64,000 bases of DNA from Eutreptiella sp. 'Long Island Sound 2002' (lineage: Eukaryota; Euglenozoa; Euglenophyceae; Eutreptiales; Eutreptiaceae): positions 8,882,430 to 8,946,429 of the forward strand of contig OZ038383.1 in NCBI GenBank assembly GCA_964036045.1. The letters run 5' to 3'. Both the position numbers and the translations under genes were made by a program. The notes under the pieces were generated by a model, which saw only the letters and a list, made by a program, of their open reading frames with translations, was not told the origin of the DNA and ran no database searches. Shown piece after piece: positions 32,641 through 44,480 of the stretch; the stretch's first letter is position 1; each line of letters opens with the position of its first letter.

Positions 32641-34589
32641 TGGATTGTTTTGTTTGGTGGGTGGGTTGGGGGGGGGCAAAAGCAGGCACAGATGGGGAAT
32701 GGTAAAAAAAAAAAATTGCCCACGGCGTGTGCCCAGCGTGCTAATGCTCCCCCCATGCTGTGCCTTTTCCCAACGCCACAAAAGGATGGCACAGCACCAC
32801 CACCAGCTTTGCCGAGACGTTCCCTTCATGCCAGCCCCCCCGCCTCGCCCACATGGACAGTTCGCCCACAATGTGCAATGGTCTCCACGGGGGGCATACA
32901 CGAGGACCCAAACCGGACCTTTCCACTACAACTCCATTGTAACGAGAGGAAAAAGTTTCTTCGGCGCCATGGACTTTTGAGGCAAGTGACGCCTGCCCCC
33001 CCCTCTGCCCCCTCTGCCCCTAGGGGGGACTTTGCAGGGGAGGGGGGGGAGGGTACTGAGAGACGGCAAAATCATCCCCACGTTGTCAAGAACCCCTTGA
33101 TTGTAGCAGGTACACGGTCTGCATTTGCATGCATGTAGAACACCTCTCTGGTGGGAACACATCGTAATGCAGTGTTGTATTGAAACACCACAGTCTTGGG
33201 CTTGGACTGCTGCACGTCACAATATTGTGGAAGGCACAGTAGGCGTATGGGCTATATTAATATGGCGGTTTTCGGGGCCATGGTCAATGAGACGAACGCC
33301 CCCTCTTTTGTCCAACCTACGCTTTGTCCAAACTACACATGTGTAAGCGTAGGAACTGCGTTAATTCGGGACCTAGTTTTGATTCGGTCATGATAGGCAA
33401 ACATGAGGAAAGATACTTGATACACGTTAAGTTTTGCTTGTTCGGTAGGTCACATTGCATTGATTGTGATTTGATTGACCTTTTTCCACCCACTGGTGAC
33501 CATACATCTTGTTCCGGTCCGGCATTTGACCGCAGATTGCATACCAAATTGAAAATCGAGCCCCACATATGTACAATACGCACAAACAGAAGCATGGTCC
33601 ACACCTACTGCACCTTGGCTACCCCAATCATCTTACCAGGCATTGCTCCAGGGTAGTCACTTTAGCATAGATGTGTGAAGAACAGTGCAGGAAAGCATGG
33701 AAGCATGGAAAAAGACCAGGACAGCACGTACACACGAACTTTGTGTGCACGCACAATGGGGCGCGTGACCACATTTGCAAACTGTCAGCGCGTTGCCGGA
33801 GCTGCTATGACTCTGTGGACCCCACATGGAGCGCTACGCGCCCGGCCTGGGGACCTCTGGACCCCCAAGGGGGGGGGGGGGGGGGGGGCAAAGCTTGGAT
33901 GGACCATACATACATACATACATCACCGTAGAAAGGAGTGGATGTGGTGAAAATGAGGGGGGATTGGGTGGGTTTAGGGGGTGGGTGTCCGAACGGCCCG
34001 GCGCTTCAGCCGGCTGAAGTGCCGGGCGGTGCTTCGCCGACCGAGACCGCCACCGAGCTGAACTGCCGGAACCTAATCGGCCGAGCCGAAACGCCGCCAA
34101 GGTTAGCGCCGGTTAGTTCCGTCCAGCCCACACTGCACACACTGTAAAAACTTTGAACTAAAACCCGGGCGCATGGTCTCTCTGAAGAGGTCTTCAAAGG
34201 GCTGTCCCTCGGAGGCTCCTGGAGCGTGCTCCTACTGTCCTGCAGGATATTGTAGTGCACTGTGGGTTTGTTGGAGTCTTTTCCTCACGCGCTTTCCAAA
34301 CACGCTCAGACGGAGCGAAAAGGGTCGGTCCATCAACCACTTCAGAAGGTCGGTCCAAACAAAAAACAACATGGACCCCCAACCTGGTGCGCCCCTTCCT
34401 AGGCAGCAGCGCTCACAGAAAGGATCAGGCAGCAGTTGCAGAAGGGGTCAGGAGAAGTGAAGCAGCAAAAATGGGGGGTTCCCAAAAAGCATAGCCCCCG
34501 TTGTCTTGGGACTGAGACAAAACTTGTTGCGTGATTCATCCAACAGAAGGAGTATTGTATGGAGGGACCAGGCGTTGCAAAGAAACGAC
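32641..34589. other. gene-free stretch
   Basis: No gene is supported. There are long G runs (about 32,668-32,680, 33,870-33,887), an A run, and a perfect 16-bp palindrome CTTCAGCCGGCTGAAG near 34,004-34,019. The short CCGCCACC/CCGACCGAG motifs around 34,020-34,110 may be GC-rich debris. Confidence 0.4.
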
Positions 34590-36176
34590 CCCCCCCCCCC
34601 CTGCTACACACACAAGACCGTGAAGTTCCCGGATTCCATGTGCGCGGTGCAAGCACTGCGTGAGTGGGCAAATGCTTTCCAGGCAGCGGTGGCAGCCGCC
34701 CGCATAACCACAGGTGCCATACAGCCACTCAGCACTCAACACGTCCACGTGGCACCACATTATGCACAGCAAACTGGACAAAAGTAGTGCAAAACCTCGA
34801 AGCCTGTGCGAGGACGCCCGTGAGGAGTGTGGGCAAGTATGCGTATTTGGGGGTAGAAGGGGAGCACAATGGCGGACCAGATTTGAGGGACCACTCCAGA
34901 GTGAGGGCACACCCTGCCAAAACACAAGGCCTGGTGCCCTGGTGGTTTGCCCCATACACCACCCAGTACAGGGGTCACCCTGCCGCTCCATGCAGTCACA
35001 TTTGAGCCCCATGCTGCGGACAGTAGGCAGCAGGCCTTTTGCATTACCTCCGGGTACTCCACTCAAGGGGGCTGCCGCCAGCCAATGTGTGACCCCGAGG
35101 GATGTGCAACCGTTTTGGGGGTTGTAGGGGGGGGGGGGGGGGGCTTTGTTGACCCAAAGCCGGGGGGTCAGCGGGTCGGGCGGTCAGCTGCCGGGCTCCC
35201 CAGGGGGGCGTCGGTGGGTACCCCAACATACAAACCTCCACACGATCCCCATGATGCGCTGATCATTTTGAACATACAATTTTTCAAAAAAAAATTTGCC
35301 CATCAACTCAGGCTCCCATCAGCCAAGGTCCGACCCAGAGGTCGGGTTGGGGTCAAAATCTTTTTTTGTGTTTTTCATCCATTTTTGAGTTCTCCACAAA
35401 ATTCTGAGCATTTTGAGTATAGACACATAGGGTCAAACAAAAAATTTCCCCCTGCCGTATGCCTTAAACAAAATCTCCTGCATCCACAAAACCCATTGTT
35501 CCGTACAACCATTTTGGGGTCTGTAGAACCCCCCCCCCCTCCCTTGGGGTCGGGTCCTGGCCGGGAGCAGCCCCCGTGACTCCACTGGCCCTGTTGTACC
35601 GACCATGACATTGCCCCTACACTGGTGGGGAACCCCTCAGGTGGGACCAGTAACTCCCCCTAATGCCTCATGTACGTGACAGCCCCGCACAGAATGCAAT
35701 GCAGCTGCCTGGGCAGTGGAGCCGCCCCCATGGGGATGCACCATTGCCGGTGCCAGACGGAACTCACGGACGGAGTAACAGAAATTCTTGTCAGTCATGT
35801 TCTACTAGAGGACTGCGATCAACCGCTCAGGGCTAATGTGGTGGAAACGTGATGCTTTCGCTATTCCAGGGCAATCACACTGTTGATCATGTATGTCCTC
35901 ACTCCAGAACAGCCCCCCCGCCCTCCATTTTCGCTTCTTGGTGAGCCATACAGCGGCGTCCTCCATTTCCCGTCCCACTACTTGGCGTATAATACAGGTG
36001 CGAGTCTGCCGCCCAGGCTGAGGAATGGCATCTTTCACCCTAATGGCTGTCCCTTCATGCAAAATTGTGACAGGGGCGACTACACAGTGGGGATTAGAGC
36101 AACGCACCGCCCAACTGGTCCCAAACGCCTGTGCCTGCGCACCACGTCACAGGTGCAGTCAGGCAAGGACTGAGGC
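34590..36176 (+). pseudogene. decayed ORF of unknown family
   Basis: Protein-like segments follow each other in changing frames. SMCAVQALREWANAFQAAVA lies at about 34,637-34,700. KVVQNLEACARTPVRSVGKY, LVPWWFAPYTTQYRG lies at about 34,782-34,976. VTLPLHAVTFEPHAADSRQQ and AFCITSGYSTQGGCRQPMCD lie at 34,975-35,095. After a run of 18 G (about 35,128-35,145) and an R2 repeat come CSCLGSGAAPMGMHHCRCQT (35,708-35,770) and GIFHPNGCPFMQNCDRGDYT (about 36,027-36,090). All are on the + strand. The composition (Cys, His, aromatic) is unlike random DNA. I recognise no family, so it may be the relic of an element or virus-like gene, or real exons with unseen introns. Confidence 0.3.
35270..35480 (+). repeat. 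dispersed repeat R2, copy 1
   Basis: Blocks: CAGCCAAGGTCCGACC-AGAGGTCGGGTTGGGG, TTTTTTTGTGTTTTTCATCC, GAGTTCTCCACAAAATTCTG, CATTTTGAGTATAGACACAT, GGGTCAAAC. The same order occurs at 38,825-39,020 and partly at 44,555-44,850. Confidence 0.7.
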
Positions 36177-37500
36177 TGTGTCCAAGGCTCGTTTCAAAGT
36201 AATGGGTGTGGTGCGTACCAGCCGGATCCGTTTCAAAATGGCCTGCTCCGGGTGTGGCCATCAATGCGATGCAGTCGCTCCATTTGGGGCTGGGTGACAT
36301 AAGTACATTTGAAAATGTACGGGGAAGGGGAAGGGGATATCTGCGTTGGCTAGGTTCAAGACGGCATACGTGTGGCGGGGTAACAGCACCACTTTGTAAG
36401 TAACATGCGACGTGGCCCTGAGCCGGCGCAGGGTGGGAGCACACACGCGCGCGCTCACAAGTGCTCATGCCCACACGCCCCCCAAGCTCCGGCCATCGAG
36501 CATTGCCTGGCTCAAACTTTAAGCTTCACTCGGGGGTCTCAAACAAGGATGCTGAAGGGTGGGAAGCTTGTCGCAAAGACCGCAGAAACGAGGCCGCCAA
36601 CCAGCGCCGCTGCTCCAAGAAAAGGTGACAGCAGAGCGGCAGCACGCAGAGAAGCTGGCCGGGGACGTTGCACGGACGCAGAACAGATGCCAAATGCATA
36701 CGTCTTTGGGCGGAACCGAGACAATCAAATGTCAGGTCCACTAAAATGAATCGGCAATCCACCAAACCTAACTTAAATCCGGCACCACCGCCCTCGTGTT
36801 GTTCATACCCATCTTCCACGAGCTGCTGGCGGTGCAGTTTGGAGCAACAACCCCCAAAGGCGAGTATCACCACAAAGCACCTCCATACATTAATAAAGTT
36901 ACCATAAACAATTATGATAAGATGAAGTGTGTTGTCCTGCTTCGCTATCAATGGAGAGGAAGTGTGAAAGACATGGTCAGGAGCGGTTACAGATGCGGTT
37001 ACCGGTGGTTGGCGGGTATATTGTTGCGGTAGCCGAACGGTGGGAAAGTAGGACAACACCCAAATACCAACCCGCCCCCCCCCCCCCGTCTTGGGCAGTT
37101 ACGGCCCAGATCGGGGAACGGGGATTCGATGCCCAGACAAGGCCAGGCTTGCGCAAGATGTTTTCAAGCCCCTGTTTCTTCTGGCCTCCCTGTGTTTCTT
37201 CTATTTCGTTGCGGATCAACCCGCCGTTCCGGACGTTGTTCATTGAATATGTTCGTAACGGCTGCCGGATAAAGCACTCCTCAATTGTTTCCCAGATTTG
37301 CCATCAGTGTCCGGCAGGGCCACTCGCAGTTTCGCGACGGCCCTGTTCCATTTGCCTGCTCCAGCCACACGCAGAAGTCAGTAAGAAACAGATGCATCCA
37401 GTGCACAACGAGGTAGGACCCGGCTCTTGGTGATCATATGTGAGCTGGCGGATGCTGGCGGCAAGTCTGTTTGTTCCTGAGTACTGTGATCATGACAATC

Positions 37501-37503
<3 letters not shown>
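36177..37503. other. gene-free stretch
   Basis: No gene is supported. Several frames of 60-180 codons overlap on both strands near 36,400-37,060 without a shared coding signal. Confidence 0.4.

Positions 37504-37563
<60 letters not shown>
37504..37563 (+). repeat. (GA)n microsatellite
   Basis: About 30 GA units without interruption. Confidence 0.95.
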
Positions 37564-37566
<3 letters not shown>

Positions 37567-37860
37567 CCTCAGTGTTTTAGTTTCGAGTTCAGCTGAGGTT
37601 AGCGATAGGGCAGGGGGTCATTGCACTTTGTACAGAACGGAAAAAGTACCGGGAAAACTTGCATAAAATCAGGTGTGCTTTTCTCAATTTTCACACACAA
37701 CATAATGGTCACTGGGAGCGCAGGTCAGACGCGCCCAAATCACGCAAAACAGCACCAACAGCACCAGCCGCGACCGGGCCTTTGCTTTGCGGGGGTGGGG
37801 GCTGCCCCGGGACGCCCCCGCACACTGCGGGGGGGGACGCCGGGGCAGTAAAAAGGGGGA
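37564..37860. other. 3' flank of the channel gene (minus strand)
   Basis: This lies downstream of the channel stop on the minus strand. No clear poly(A) signal is seen close to the stop, and the sequence near 37,790-37,850 is G/C-run rich. Confidence 0.4.
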
Positions 37861-38733
37861 TCAAACCGCATCCAGAGCCTTGGCGTCAGCCTCTGCGCGG
37901 TCGGCCCTCGAGGCACGCAGCGCCCTCCGTGTGTGGTACCAGGACTGGATCTGCAGGGCCGCCATGACGTGGTGCACGTACCAGCGCTTGCTCGTGCTCG
38001 CGCGATCCGGCACCTGCACCCCATGACTCGCGATCAAACACAGATCTGTTTCGTCGATTTTACACATGTACGCGTTGATGGCCGCGACCATGTCGCTGCG
38101 GCCCACCAGATGGGCCGGGGTCAACGGGATCTGCATCTTCGCCAGCACGTTCAGCATCCGGACCCGGTCCCGGGGCGGGAGACCCGCCCACGACGTGACG
38201 ACGGGCGCGATGGAGTTGAGCTTGCGGAAGGTGTTGAGCTTCCGGAAGGTGCTCCGCGGCGGGGCCTTCATGATGCCGAGCGGGTACTCCAGCGGCAGCA
38301 GCAGCTGCACGACGGTCTCGACGTGCAGCGCGTGGGATCTCTTGCCGTACTGGTCCCAGGCGAGGATGAAGTGGTGGAGGGCGTGCATGGCCTTGGACTC
38401 CTTGTAACTGGACGAGATCTGTTGGAAGTGGAACGTCACGATGAACACCGCGATGTTCATCACGAGGTACCCGCTGATGACGACGAACCCGTGGAAGTAT
38501 ACCCCGGCCCACGTGGGCATCCCGCACGTGTCGCCCGTGCAGCCCACCACGTCGATCGACACGCCCTTCATGATCTCCACCCATTGCTCGCGGGTGCAGG
38601 CCAGGCACAGCACCGGTAGCGCGTGCCCGATGTTCTGGAAGTTGAGGGTGCTCGGCAGGAACGGGTTGCCGGCGACTTGCACGTTGCCGAAGAGGGCGAC
38701 GCCGAAGACGCCGAAGGTGAAGATGATGACGAC
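37861..38733 (-). CDS. Cav/Nav-type channel, last exon: repeat IV S5-pore-S6, EF-hand-like domain, IQ motif
   Basis: The acceptor CTGCTGCAG|GTCGTC opens the exon at 38,733 in phase 0, and TGA ends it at 37,861. It encodes S5 (VVIIFTFGVFGVALFGNV) and a pore loop with CTREQWVEIM (Glu at the selectivity position). S6 (GFVVISGYLVMNIAVFIV) comes next, then HHFILAWDQYGKRSHALHVE and LLLPLEYPLGIMKAPP. The last two match the EF-hand-like domain that follows S6-IV in animal Cav and Nav channels (F--W--YD--------PPLG--K). After a linker, ALQIQSWYHTRRALR is an IQ-like calmodulin-binding motif. The protein would sit in the plasma or ciliary membrane as a voltage-gated cation channel; the acidic filter argues for Ca2+. 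The exon is 290 codons, intact. Confidence 0.85.
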   Translation of the reverse strand, partial: VVIIFTFGVFGVALFGNVQVAGNPFLPSTLNFQNIGHALPVLCLACTREQWVEIMKGVSIDVVGCTGDTCGMPTWAGVYFHGFVVISGYLVMNIAVFIVTFHFQQISSSYKESKAMHALHHFILAWDQYGKRSHALHVETVVQLLLPLEYPLGIMKAPPRSTFRKLNTFRKLNSIAPVVTSWAGLPPRDRVRMLNVLAKMQIPLTPAHLVGRSDMVAAINAYMCKIDETDLCLIASHGVQVPDRASTSKRWYVHHVMAALQIQSWYHTRRALRASRADRAEADAKALDAV

Positions 38734-38824
38734 CTGCAGCAGTGATGTGCTCAGTGCCCCCTCCCCCTGCCCACACACACGCTACCCCCCCCTCCTCGAG
38801 TGACGAGTGACAGGTGACAGATGG

Positions 38825-39020
38825 ATGGGCCAGCAGCCAAGGGCCGACTTGGAGGTCGGGTCGGGGGGCCGAAATTTTTTTCGTGTTTTTCACCCACATT
38901 TGAACTCTCCACAAAAATCTGACATTTTGAGTATACACACATGGGGCAAAACATGGGTTTTTTTTGTTCCTCTTCGGCAGCCCCCAAAAAAATTTCCGGC
39001 GCCTTCAGCGCCCCATTTTC
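38825..39020 (+). repeat. dispersed repeat R2, copy 2 (in a channel intron)
   Basis: GCAGCCAAGGGCCGACTTGG, GGTCGGGTCGGGG, TTTTTTTCGTGTTTTTCACC, AACTCTCCACAAAAATCTGA, CATTTTGAGTATACACACAT and GGGGCAAAACATGG follow the order of copy 1. It ends AAAAAAATTTCCGGCGCC, shared with 44,825-44,850. Confidence 0.7.
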
Positions 39021-39089
39021 TCACATCTGCGCAAAATATATGTCACTCTCCCTACTTGCCATTCCCATCTGTCACTGAGCGACCCCCCG

Positions 39090-39205
39090 CCCCCTGTGTG
39101 ACATTCCGTTTGGTTGTTGTTTCTTTACGGGGCCCTGGACAGTCACCCGTTCTGCCCTTCGCATGTTGCGTCGGGGCGCTGCTTTCTGTCGGCCGCTGCG
39201 GCCGG
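39090..39205 (+). repeat. dispersed repeat R3, copy 1 (in a channel intron)
   Basis: CCCTGTGTGACATTCCGT, TTTACGGGG, GTTGCGTCGGGGCGCTGCTT and TCTGTCGGCCGCTGCGGCCG occur in order. The reverse complement of this set lies at 60,695-60,795 in a RED intron. Copy 1 has about 31 extra bases (CCCTGGACAGTCACCC...) between TTTACGGGG and GTTGCGTC. Confidence 0.8.
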
Positions 39206-39239
39206 TGCTCTAGCTGGTGTCGTTTCCGCGTTCGTGGAG

Positions 39240-39357
39240 CCCAGTAGTTGGTGTGTTGGGGCTGTGCTGAATGTGGCATGGCGTGCCGTTTGCGCGTCAG
39301 CGGCGCCCAATAATTGGCGTATTGAGGATGTGCTGGTTGTTGCCGGGGTCGTTTGAC
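39240..39357 (+). repeat. 66-bp tandem duplication (diverged)
   Basis: CCCAGTAGTTGGTGTGTTGG (39,240) and CCCAATAATTGGCGTATTGA (39,306) begin two units that both contain GTGCTG. Confidence 0.55.
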
Positions 39358-39477
39358 TGTTGTTGCTGTCCACGCGCCTCTGTCCACAGGCCGTCCATAG
39401 CCTGCCTCGCTGTGTTTCCTCGCCCCCCAACACACCCCCACCAAAATTTTTGACCGGTTCTTATGCACATCACTGAC

Positions 39478-39975
39478 CTGCAGCAGCAGCATATTGCACA
39501 CGGCCGACAGGGAGAGCAGCAGCGACGTGATGAGGATCTTCATGTTCACGGCGTAGTTCGCGATGATGAACAGCCGCGCGATGCGCAGCAGCCGGACAGG
39601 GTTGAGGGCGGTGGTCTGCACAGCCCACAAGACGACGATCAGGATGACGGTCACGCCCTGGAAGATGTTGAAGTAGCTCCGCGCCCACAGCCTGGGCCCC
39701 AGGCCGATGAGCTTCAGCAGCACCTCCACCAGGAACTGCACCAGGAACACGTAGTTGGCGCACTCCAGGACCGCCTCCCACGTGTCCGACTGCCCGTAGT
39801 GCTCCAGCGACAGGAACACCACGTTGATGAAGATCCAGACGGCGACCACCTTGTCGAACCAGATCGACGTCACCATGCGGAAGATCACTCGGCGGAAGCG
39901 GTTGCGGGGCTGCTGCGCGTGGTGGATGTACTCCCCGTCCGTCAAGCGCATCAGTTGCATGTTCATGACCCACTC
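39478..39975 (-). CDS. Cav/Nav-type channel exon: III-IV linker and repeat IV S1-S4
   Basis: The acceptor TCTCTGCAG|GAGTGG (39,975) and donor CTGCAG|GTCAGT (39,478) enclose 498 bases, phase 0 at both ends. The exon begins EWVMNMQLMRLTDG, the short III-IV linker typical of four-repeat channels. S1 follows (FDKVVAVWIFINVVFLSLEH), then S2 (LECANYVFLVQFLVEVLLKL), S3 (FNIFQGVTVILIVVLWAV) and S4 as LNPVRLLRIARLFIIANYAV. S4 has three Arg at three-residue spacing (R--R--R), fewer than in strongly voltage-dependent animal channels, so gating may be weaker. It ends in the S4-S5 linker/S5 start (SLLLSLSAVCNMLLLQ) and continues in the last exon. Confidence 0.85.
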
Positions 39976-41202
39976 CTGCAGAGAGTGCAGAGGCAGAGGC
40001 AGAGGACGGAGGTGCACAACCCACGGCCCAAGCTCCCGCAGAGCTTGGGGAAGCGCACACATCACACAGGAGGGGGGGGTGACAGGTTGCAAGGAAATGC
40101 GGCACGCAAAGCGTGGCTTCCCAACCGATACCGTTGCTCTACACGGTCACTCTATACCCCCACCTTCACGGTTTCCCGTCACTGCATGCAGTCACACCGG
40201 TTGTCTGTACCGCCACTCTATACCGTCACTCTGTGCCGTTCCGGTAGACCGTCACTCCATACCGTCGTCCGTTCTCCCCAGGAATGGCAACTCCATCTTG
40301 TACATGCAAGTCCTTTAGCGGTGCGCAGGCATCTTCAGGCGTGTCAAACGAGAGGGAGCCATGTCCACTGAGGAGCCCCCCCCCCCCAATCCTTCTTGCA
40401 CAAGCATGGCCAAAGGCAGGCAAAACGAGGGTCGGACGGGGGTCAACCCTGTGGTCAGAAGAACGAAGGTCAGACCGGGTCGTATTGCTTAGCCATAATC
40501 TGACGATGGTCGTCACCCCAGGCGCTGTGCTGAGATAAAGTCATGCTAGCGCAACGGGGGGGGGGCAAGCTGCGGGCACACCAGCGGTGCCTCCAATGCT
40601 CATGCGAAGACCCTTGCCCTTGTGAACTCGGAGACTGTCAGTTCGGGGCCTATAATGGGGGGTCTGATTGCACTTCCTCGCCATTGCAGGGGAATCCGCG
40701 CTCCCTCAGGGGTCCACGCATTGGACTGGGCCTCGCCAAACCCACCCACCTCCCAGCCCTCCAAACCCCTTTGCAAGCGTTTTGGGCCCCTGCCATTGCA
40801 CCCTCTCAGAACGAGCTCAATGGCTCAGCGGCCGCCCAACCAGAGGGTGCCGAGGTGGAACCCTAGAGGGGGCATAACCCGTCCTCGGCGCTCAGGCGTT
40901 GACGCCGCGAGCTGGAAGGGACAGATAATTGTTCAGAAGGGCCCAGGAGGTCACCCGATCATTCTACCTCCACCCGCCTCACCCCCTGAACCCCTCAAAT
41001 GGCGCTTGGCTGAGAATTGGTGCCTGTCCGAAGTCCCGAGAAAACATACAAATTGTGTAAAAAGGTGGCACTTGCAGCAGTCAAAACTGCGAAAGATGGG
41101 CTGCACAAAAGCACAAAAAAAAATTACAAAAAATCCCCTGAAAGGCCGGGGAAGAAGTCATTTTCAAGGGTTGGGGGTCACTTGAGTCCCGTTTCCCCAC
41201 CA

Positions 41203-41711
<509 letters not shown>

Positions 41712-42984
41712 AAAAGGGGCTCCTGTGACTGAGGCCGTTTTCTGCCCCCAGCTTCACAAGGGGGATGGGCAATGCGACTTCTGAATGCCGAAGACCTGAT
41801 GCGGAGCCCGGGGCGTCCCTGGCCATCCGTGATCTTCTTCCCCCCCCCCCCCTCTAGCGATGGATGCGCCACAAAACCTACAAAACCTGTTGAGATGACT
41901 CAAACGATGCAAAATAAACGAGGTCTGGCCCTAAGGGGCACTACCCCGCTCACACTTGTAGAGACGCTGAGCCGTCACCCGCCGACCGCCACGCCCAAAT
42001 AGCAAACGGTGGGCACAAAATCGCCTTTTTGTTCCACCGGTAGTACTGCTCAGTCAGGGGAGCCCCCTTTCCCCGCAAGCCCCCTTTTGGGGGGCGGAGG
42101 GGATGGCACCTTGAAACATGATGCGGAGGGGGCGGGAGTGGGGCCCAGGGAAGGGGCACAGCAGAGGGTCAGTACTCATGGCACCGATCGTGAGGCTCAA
42201 CGGCAATGCAGCAGACCACCCGCGCATATGCGCCCTGCCGCTGAGCACAGCGCCTTGAAACCCCCCGAGGAAGTGTAGCGAGGATGCGCTTCGGAGGGAG
42301 GGGCAGGGCTCCATTCGAAGGAAAGGGGCCTCAGACGCGGTTAGATAGGGGGTTGCGGGACGTTGCCAAAGTGGTTAGGGGCGGTTCCTGTCCATGACAA
42401 ATGCCATTGAAGCTGGCACTTGCCATCAGGGTAGGCAGTGGCTGGGCGTAGGCTGGGCCCTGGAGAGGGGGGGGGAAGGGGCTTCCCACCCCTTCCAATG
42501 CGTCCCTGGGGAGGGAGGGGCGAAAGGGGGGGGGGGTGCAGCAGTGGTCGGAAGAGCGGTGACTGGCGGTGGGGAAAGCGGTTGGAAGGCGATTTCTGGC
42601 AGGTACAACCCGGTGGGGGGGGGGGGGGGCGTGGAGGGCGGACAGACGTGGTGGGCGGGGCCGACCGCCACCTGGAACAGGGGGGGTACCCCTCCCTCCC
42701 GCTTCAAGCGTACGTGGGTGGTGTGCCTGGGCGCGTACCAGTTCCGTACCTTCCCTCTCCACTACCGGGGCCCGTGCTGGGGGCTGCCAGGCATTGTTTC
42801 ACAGACCCACCGCGGCACGACCTGTACTCCCCCCCCCTCCCCCCGGGAATCGAACTGGAGGTTCTTACAAGCACCCGGCATCCCGACCGCTCGATGACTG
42901 GGACGCTCGGGGAGGGCAATGGGGGAGGGAAGAGGGGGAGGGGGAGGGGGGGGGAGGAGAATGGTGAGGAGTGCGAAAAGGAGG

Positions 42985-43165
42985 GGCAGGGAGACCAGAC
43001 GAGGGGAGAAGAGACGAGAGCAGACGAGACGAGACGAGAGCAGACGAGACGAGAGGAGACGAGACCACGGGGGGGGTCTGCAACTCAGTTCTAGACACCA
43101 ACCCCCGCAGCGTTGGTGTCGAGGGGTCCGGGAGGGGGGGGTGGGGGTCGATAAAAGGGGGAGGC
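42985..43165 (+). repeat. direct repeat DR-B, copy 1
   Basis: It shares with 44,385-44,570 the series GACGAGGGGAGAAGAGACGA, AGACGAGACCACGGGGGGGG, TCAGTTCTAGAC-CCAACCCC, CGCAGCGTTGGTGT and GGGGGTCGATAAA. The copies differ by a few bases and run lengths. Confidence 0.85.
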
Positions 43166-43183
43166 CGGGGGAGGGGCACACGC

Positions 43184-43793
43184 CTGCTGCTGCGCCGTCA
43201 TCAACATGGCCCTCGCGTCCCGGCAGTTGAAGTGGTCCACGATGGCGCCCACCACCATCTGCATCGGCATCAGCCCCCCAAAGAAGTAGAAGATCACGAA
43301 GTACAGCCCGTAGAAGAGGTGCGAGTCCGGGACCCGCGCCCCCCCCGGCGCCACGCGGTCGATACTGCTCCACATGATGCGCGTCCAGTCCTCCCCTGTG
43401 CTCAGGATGTGCGCCGTCCGGATCGCCGTGAAGAAGTTGTCGAAGTTGGGCAGCATCCGCACCCAATGCGCCGCGCAGTCCGCCTGCCCCTCCGGCAGCT
43501 CCGCCGCCTCCGCGACGTAGGGCACGCGGCTGCAGGTCCAGTAGAGGCCCTGGAAGAGGTGCACGCCGATGACGGCGGCGGGGAACCAGAGCAGGAGGAT
43601 GAGCACCACGATGCCCGACACGACCGGGAGAGAGGCGGCCAGGGCCACCACCACCCGCCGCGGGCCCTCCATGTGCGTGAGCAGCCGCATGACCCGCACG
43701 ACCCGGAACGTCTTGGTCCAGACGAAGAACAGCCCGGCGACGGAGAGGAAAGCGCACAGCCCGTCGATGCAGTCCAGGGGGGCCGTCCAGTAC
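43184..43793 (-). CDS. Cav/Nav-type channel exon: repeat III S3-S6 with pore
   Basis: The acceptor TCCGCAG|GTACTGG (43,793) joins in phase 2 to the upstream exon, restoring Arg in GPRR/YWTAPLD. Encoded: S3 (CIDGLCAFLSVAGLFFVW), S4 as TKTFRVVRVMRLL, S5 (GIVVLILLLWFPAAVIGVHL), an extracellular loop with Cys, and the pore helix NFDNFFTAIRTAHILSTGED-W. TGEDW is the Cav-type filter with Glu. S6 is FVIFYFFGGLMPMQMVVGAI. The end in phase 0 at CAGCAGCAG requires a GC donor (CAG|GCGTGT); no GT in the right phase is present near it. It lies between two ~175-bp direct repeats. Intact. Confidence 0.85.
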
Positions 43794-43953
43794 CTGCGGA
43801 AGAGAGGGGGGGCGGGGGGGGGGTGGTGGTGACGAAGGAAATTCCGCGGCGCAGATGGCGGCCGAAGGTGCTAAAAAAATCGCCCAGTCACTTCAAAAGA
43901 AAGGGAGCGGGGTCAGTGAGGAAAGCAAAGCGAAGCTGATATGCTGTGGACCA

Positions 43954-44190
43954 CACTACACTACACTACACTACACTACACTACACTACACTACACTACA
44001 CTACACTACACTACACTACACTACACTACACTACACTACACTACACTACACTACACTACACTACACTACACTACACTACACTACACTACACTACACTACA
44101 CTACACTACACTACACTACACTACACTACAGTACAGTACAGTACAGTACAGTACAGTACAGTACAGTACACTACACTACACTACACTACA
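43954..44190 (+). repeat. (CTACA)n pentanucleotide microsatellite
   Basis: About 47 units of CTACA, with a block of GTACA variants at about 44,128-44,168. Confidence 0.95.
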
Positions 44191-44194
44191 GTAC

Positions 44195-44480
44195 ACGGAA
44201 CGAGACGAGACGAGACGAGATGAGACGAGAGCAGACGAGACGAGACCAGACGAGACGACATGAGACGAGACGAGAGGAGAGGAGAGGAGAGGAGACGACA
44301 CGAGACGAGAGGAGAGGAGACGGAGACCTGACGAGAGGAGAGGAGACGAGAGGAGACCAGACGAGATGAGACGAGAGGAGAGGAGACCAGACGAGGGGAG
44401 AAGAGACGAGAGCAGGCGAGACGAGACGAGAGCAGATGAGATGAGAGCAGACGAGACGAGAGGAGACGAGACCACGGGGG
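44195..44480 (+). repeat. (GAGAC)n-type pentanucleotide tract
   Basis: ACGAG/GAGAC units in 5-bp register with AGAGG and AGAGC variants. Its 3' end is part of direct repeat copy 2. Confidence 0.9.

Noticed and set aside
36550-36740. bZIP-like basic stretch (RRNEAANQRRCSKKR)
   Set aside because: The N-x7-R spacing of the basic region is not met and the frame breaks right after it.
37021-37135. tRNA-like A box (GTAGCCGAACGGTGGG) and B box (GGGGATTCGATGCCC)
   Set aside because: The box spacing would need a large intron, and the seven bases before the A box do not pair with anything after the B box; no acceptor stem.
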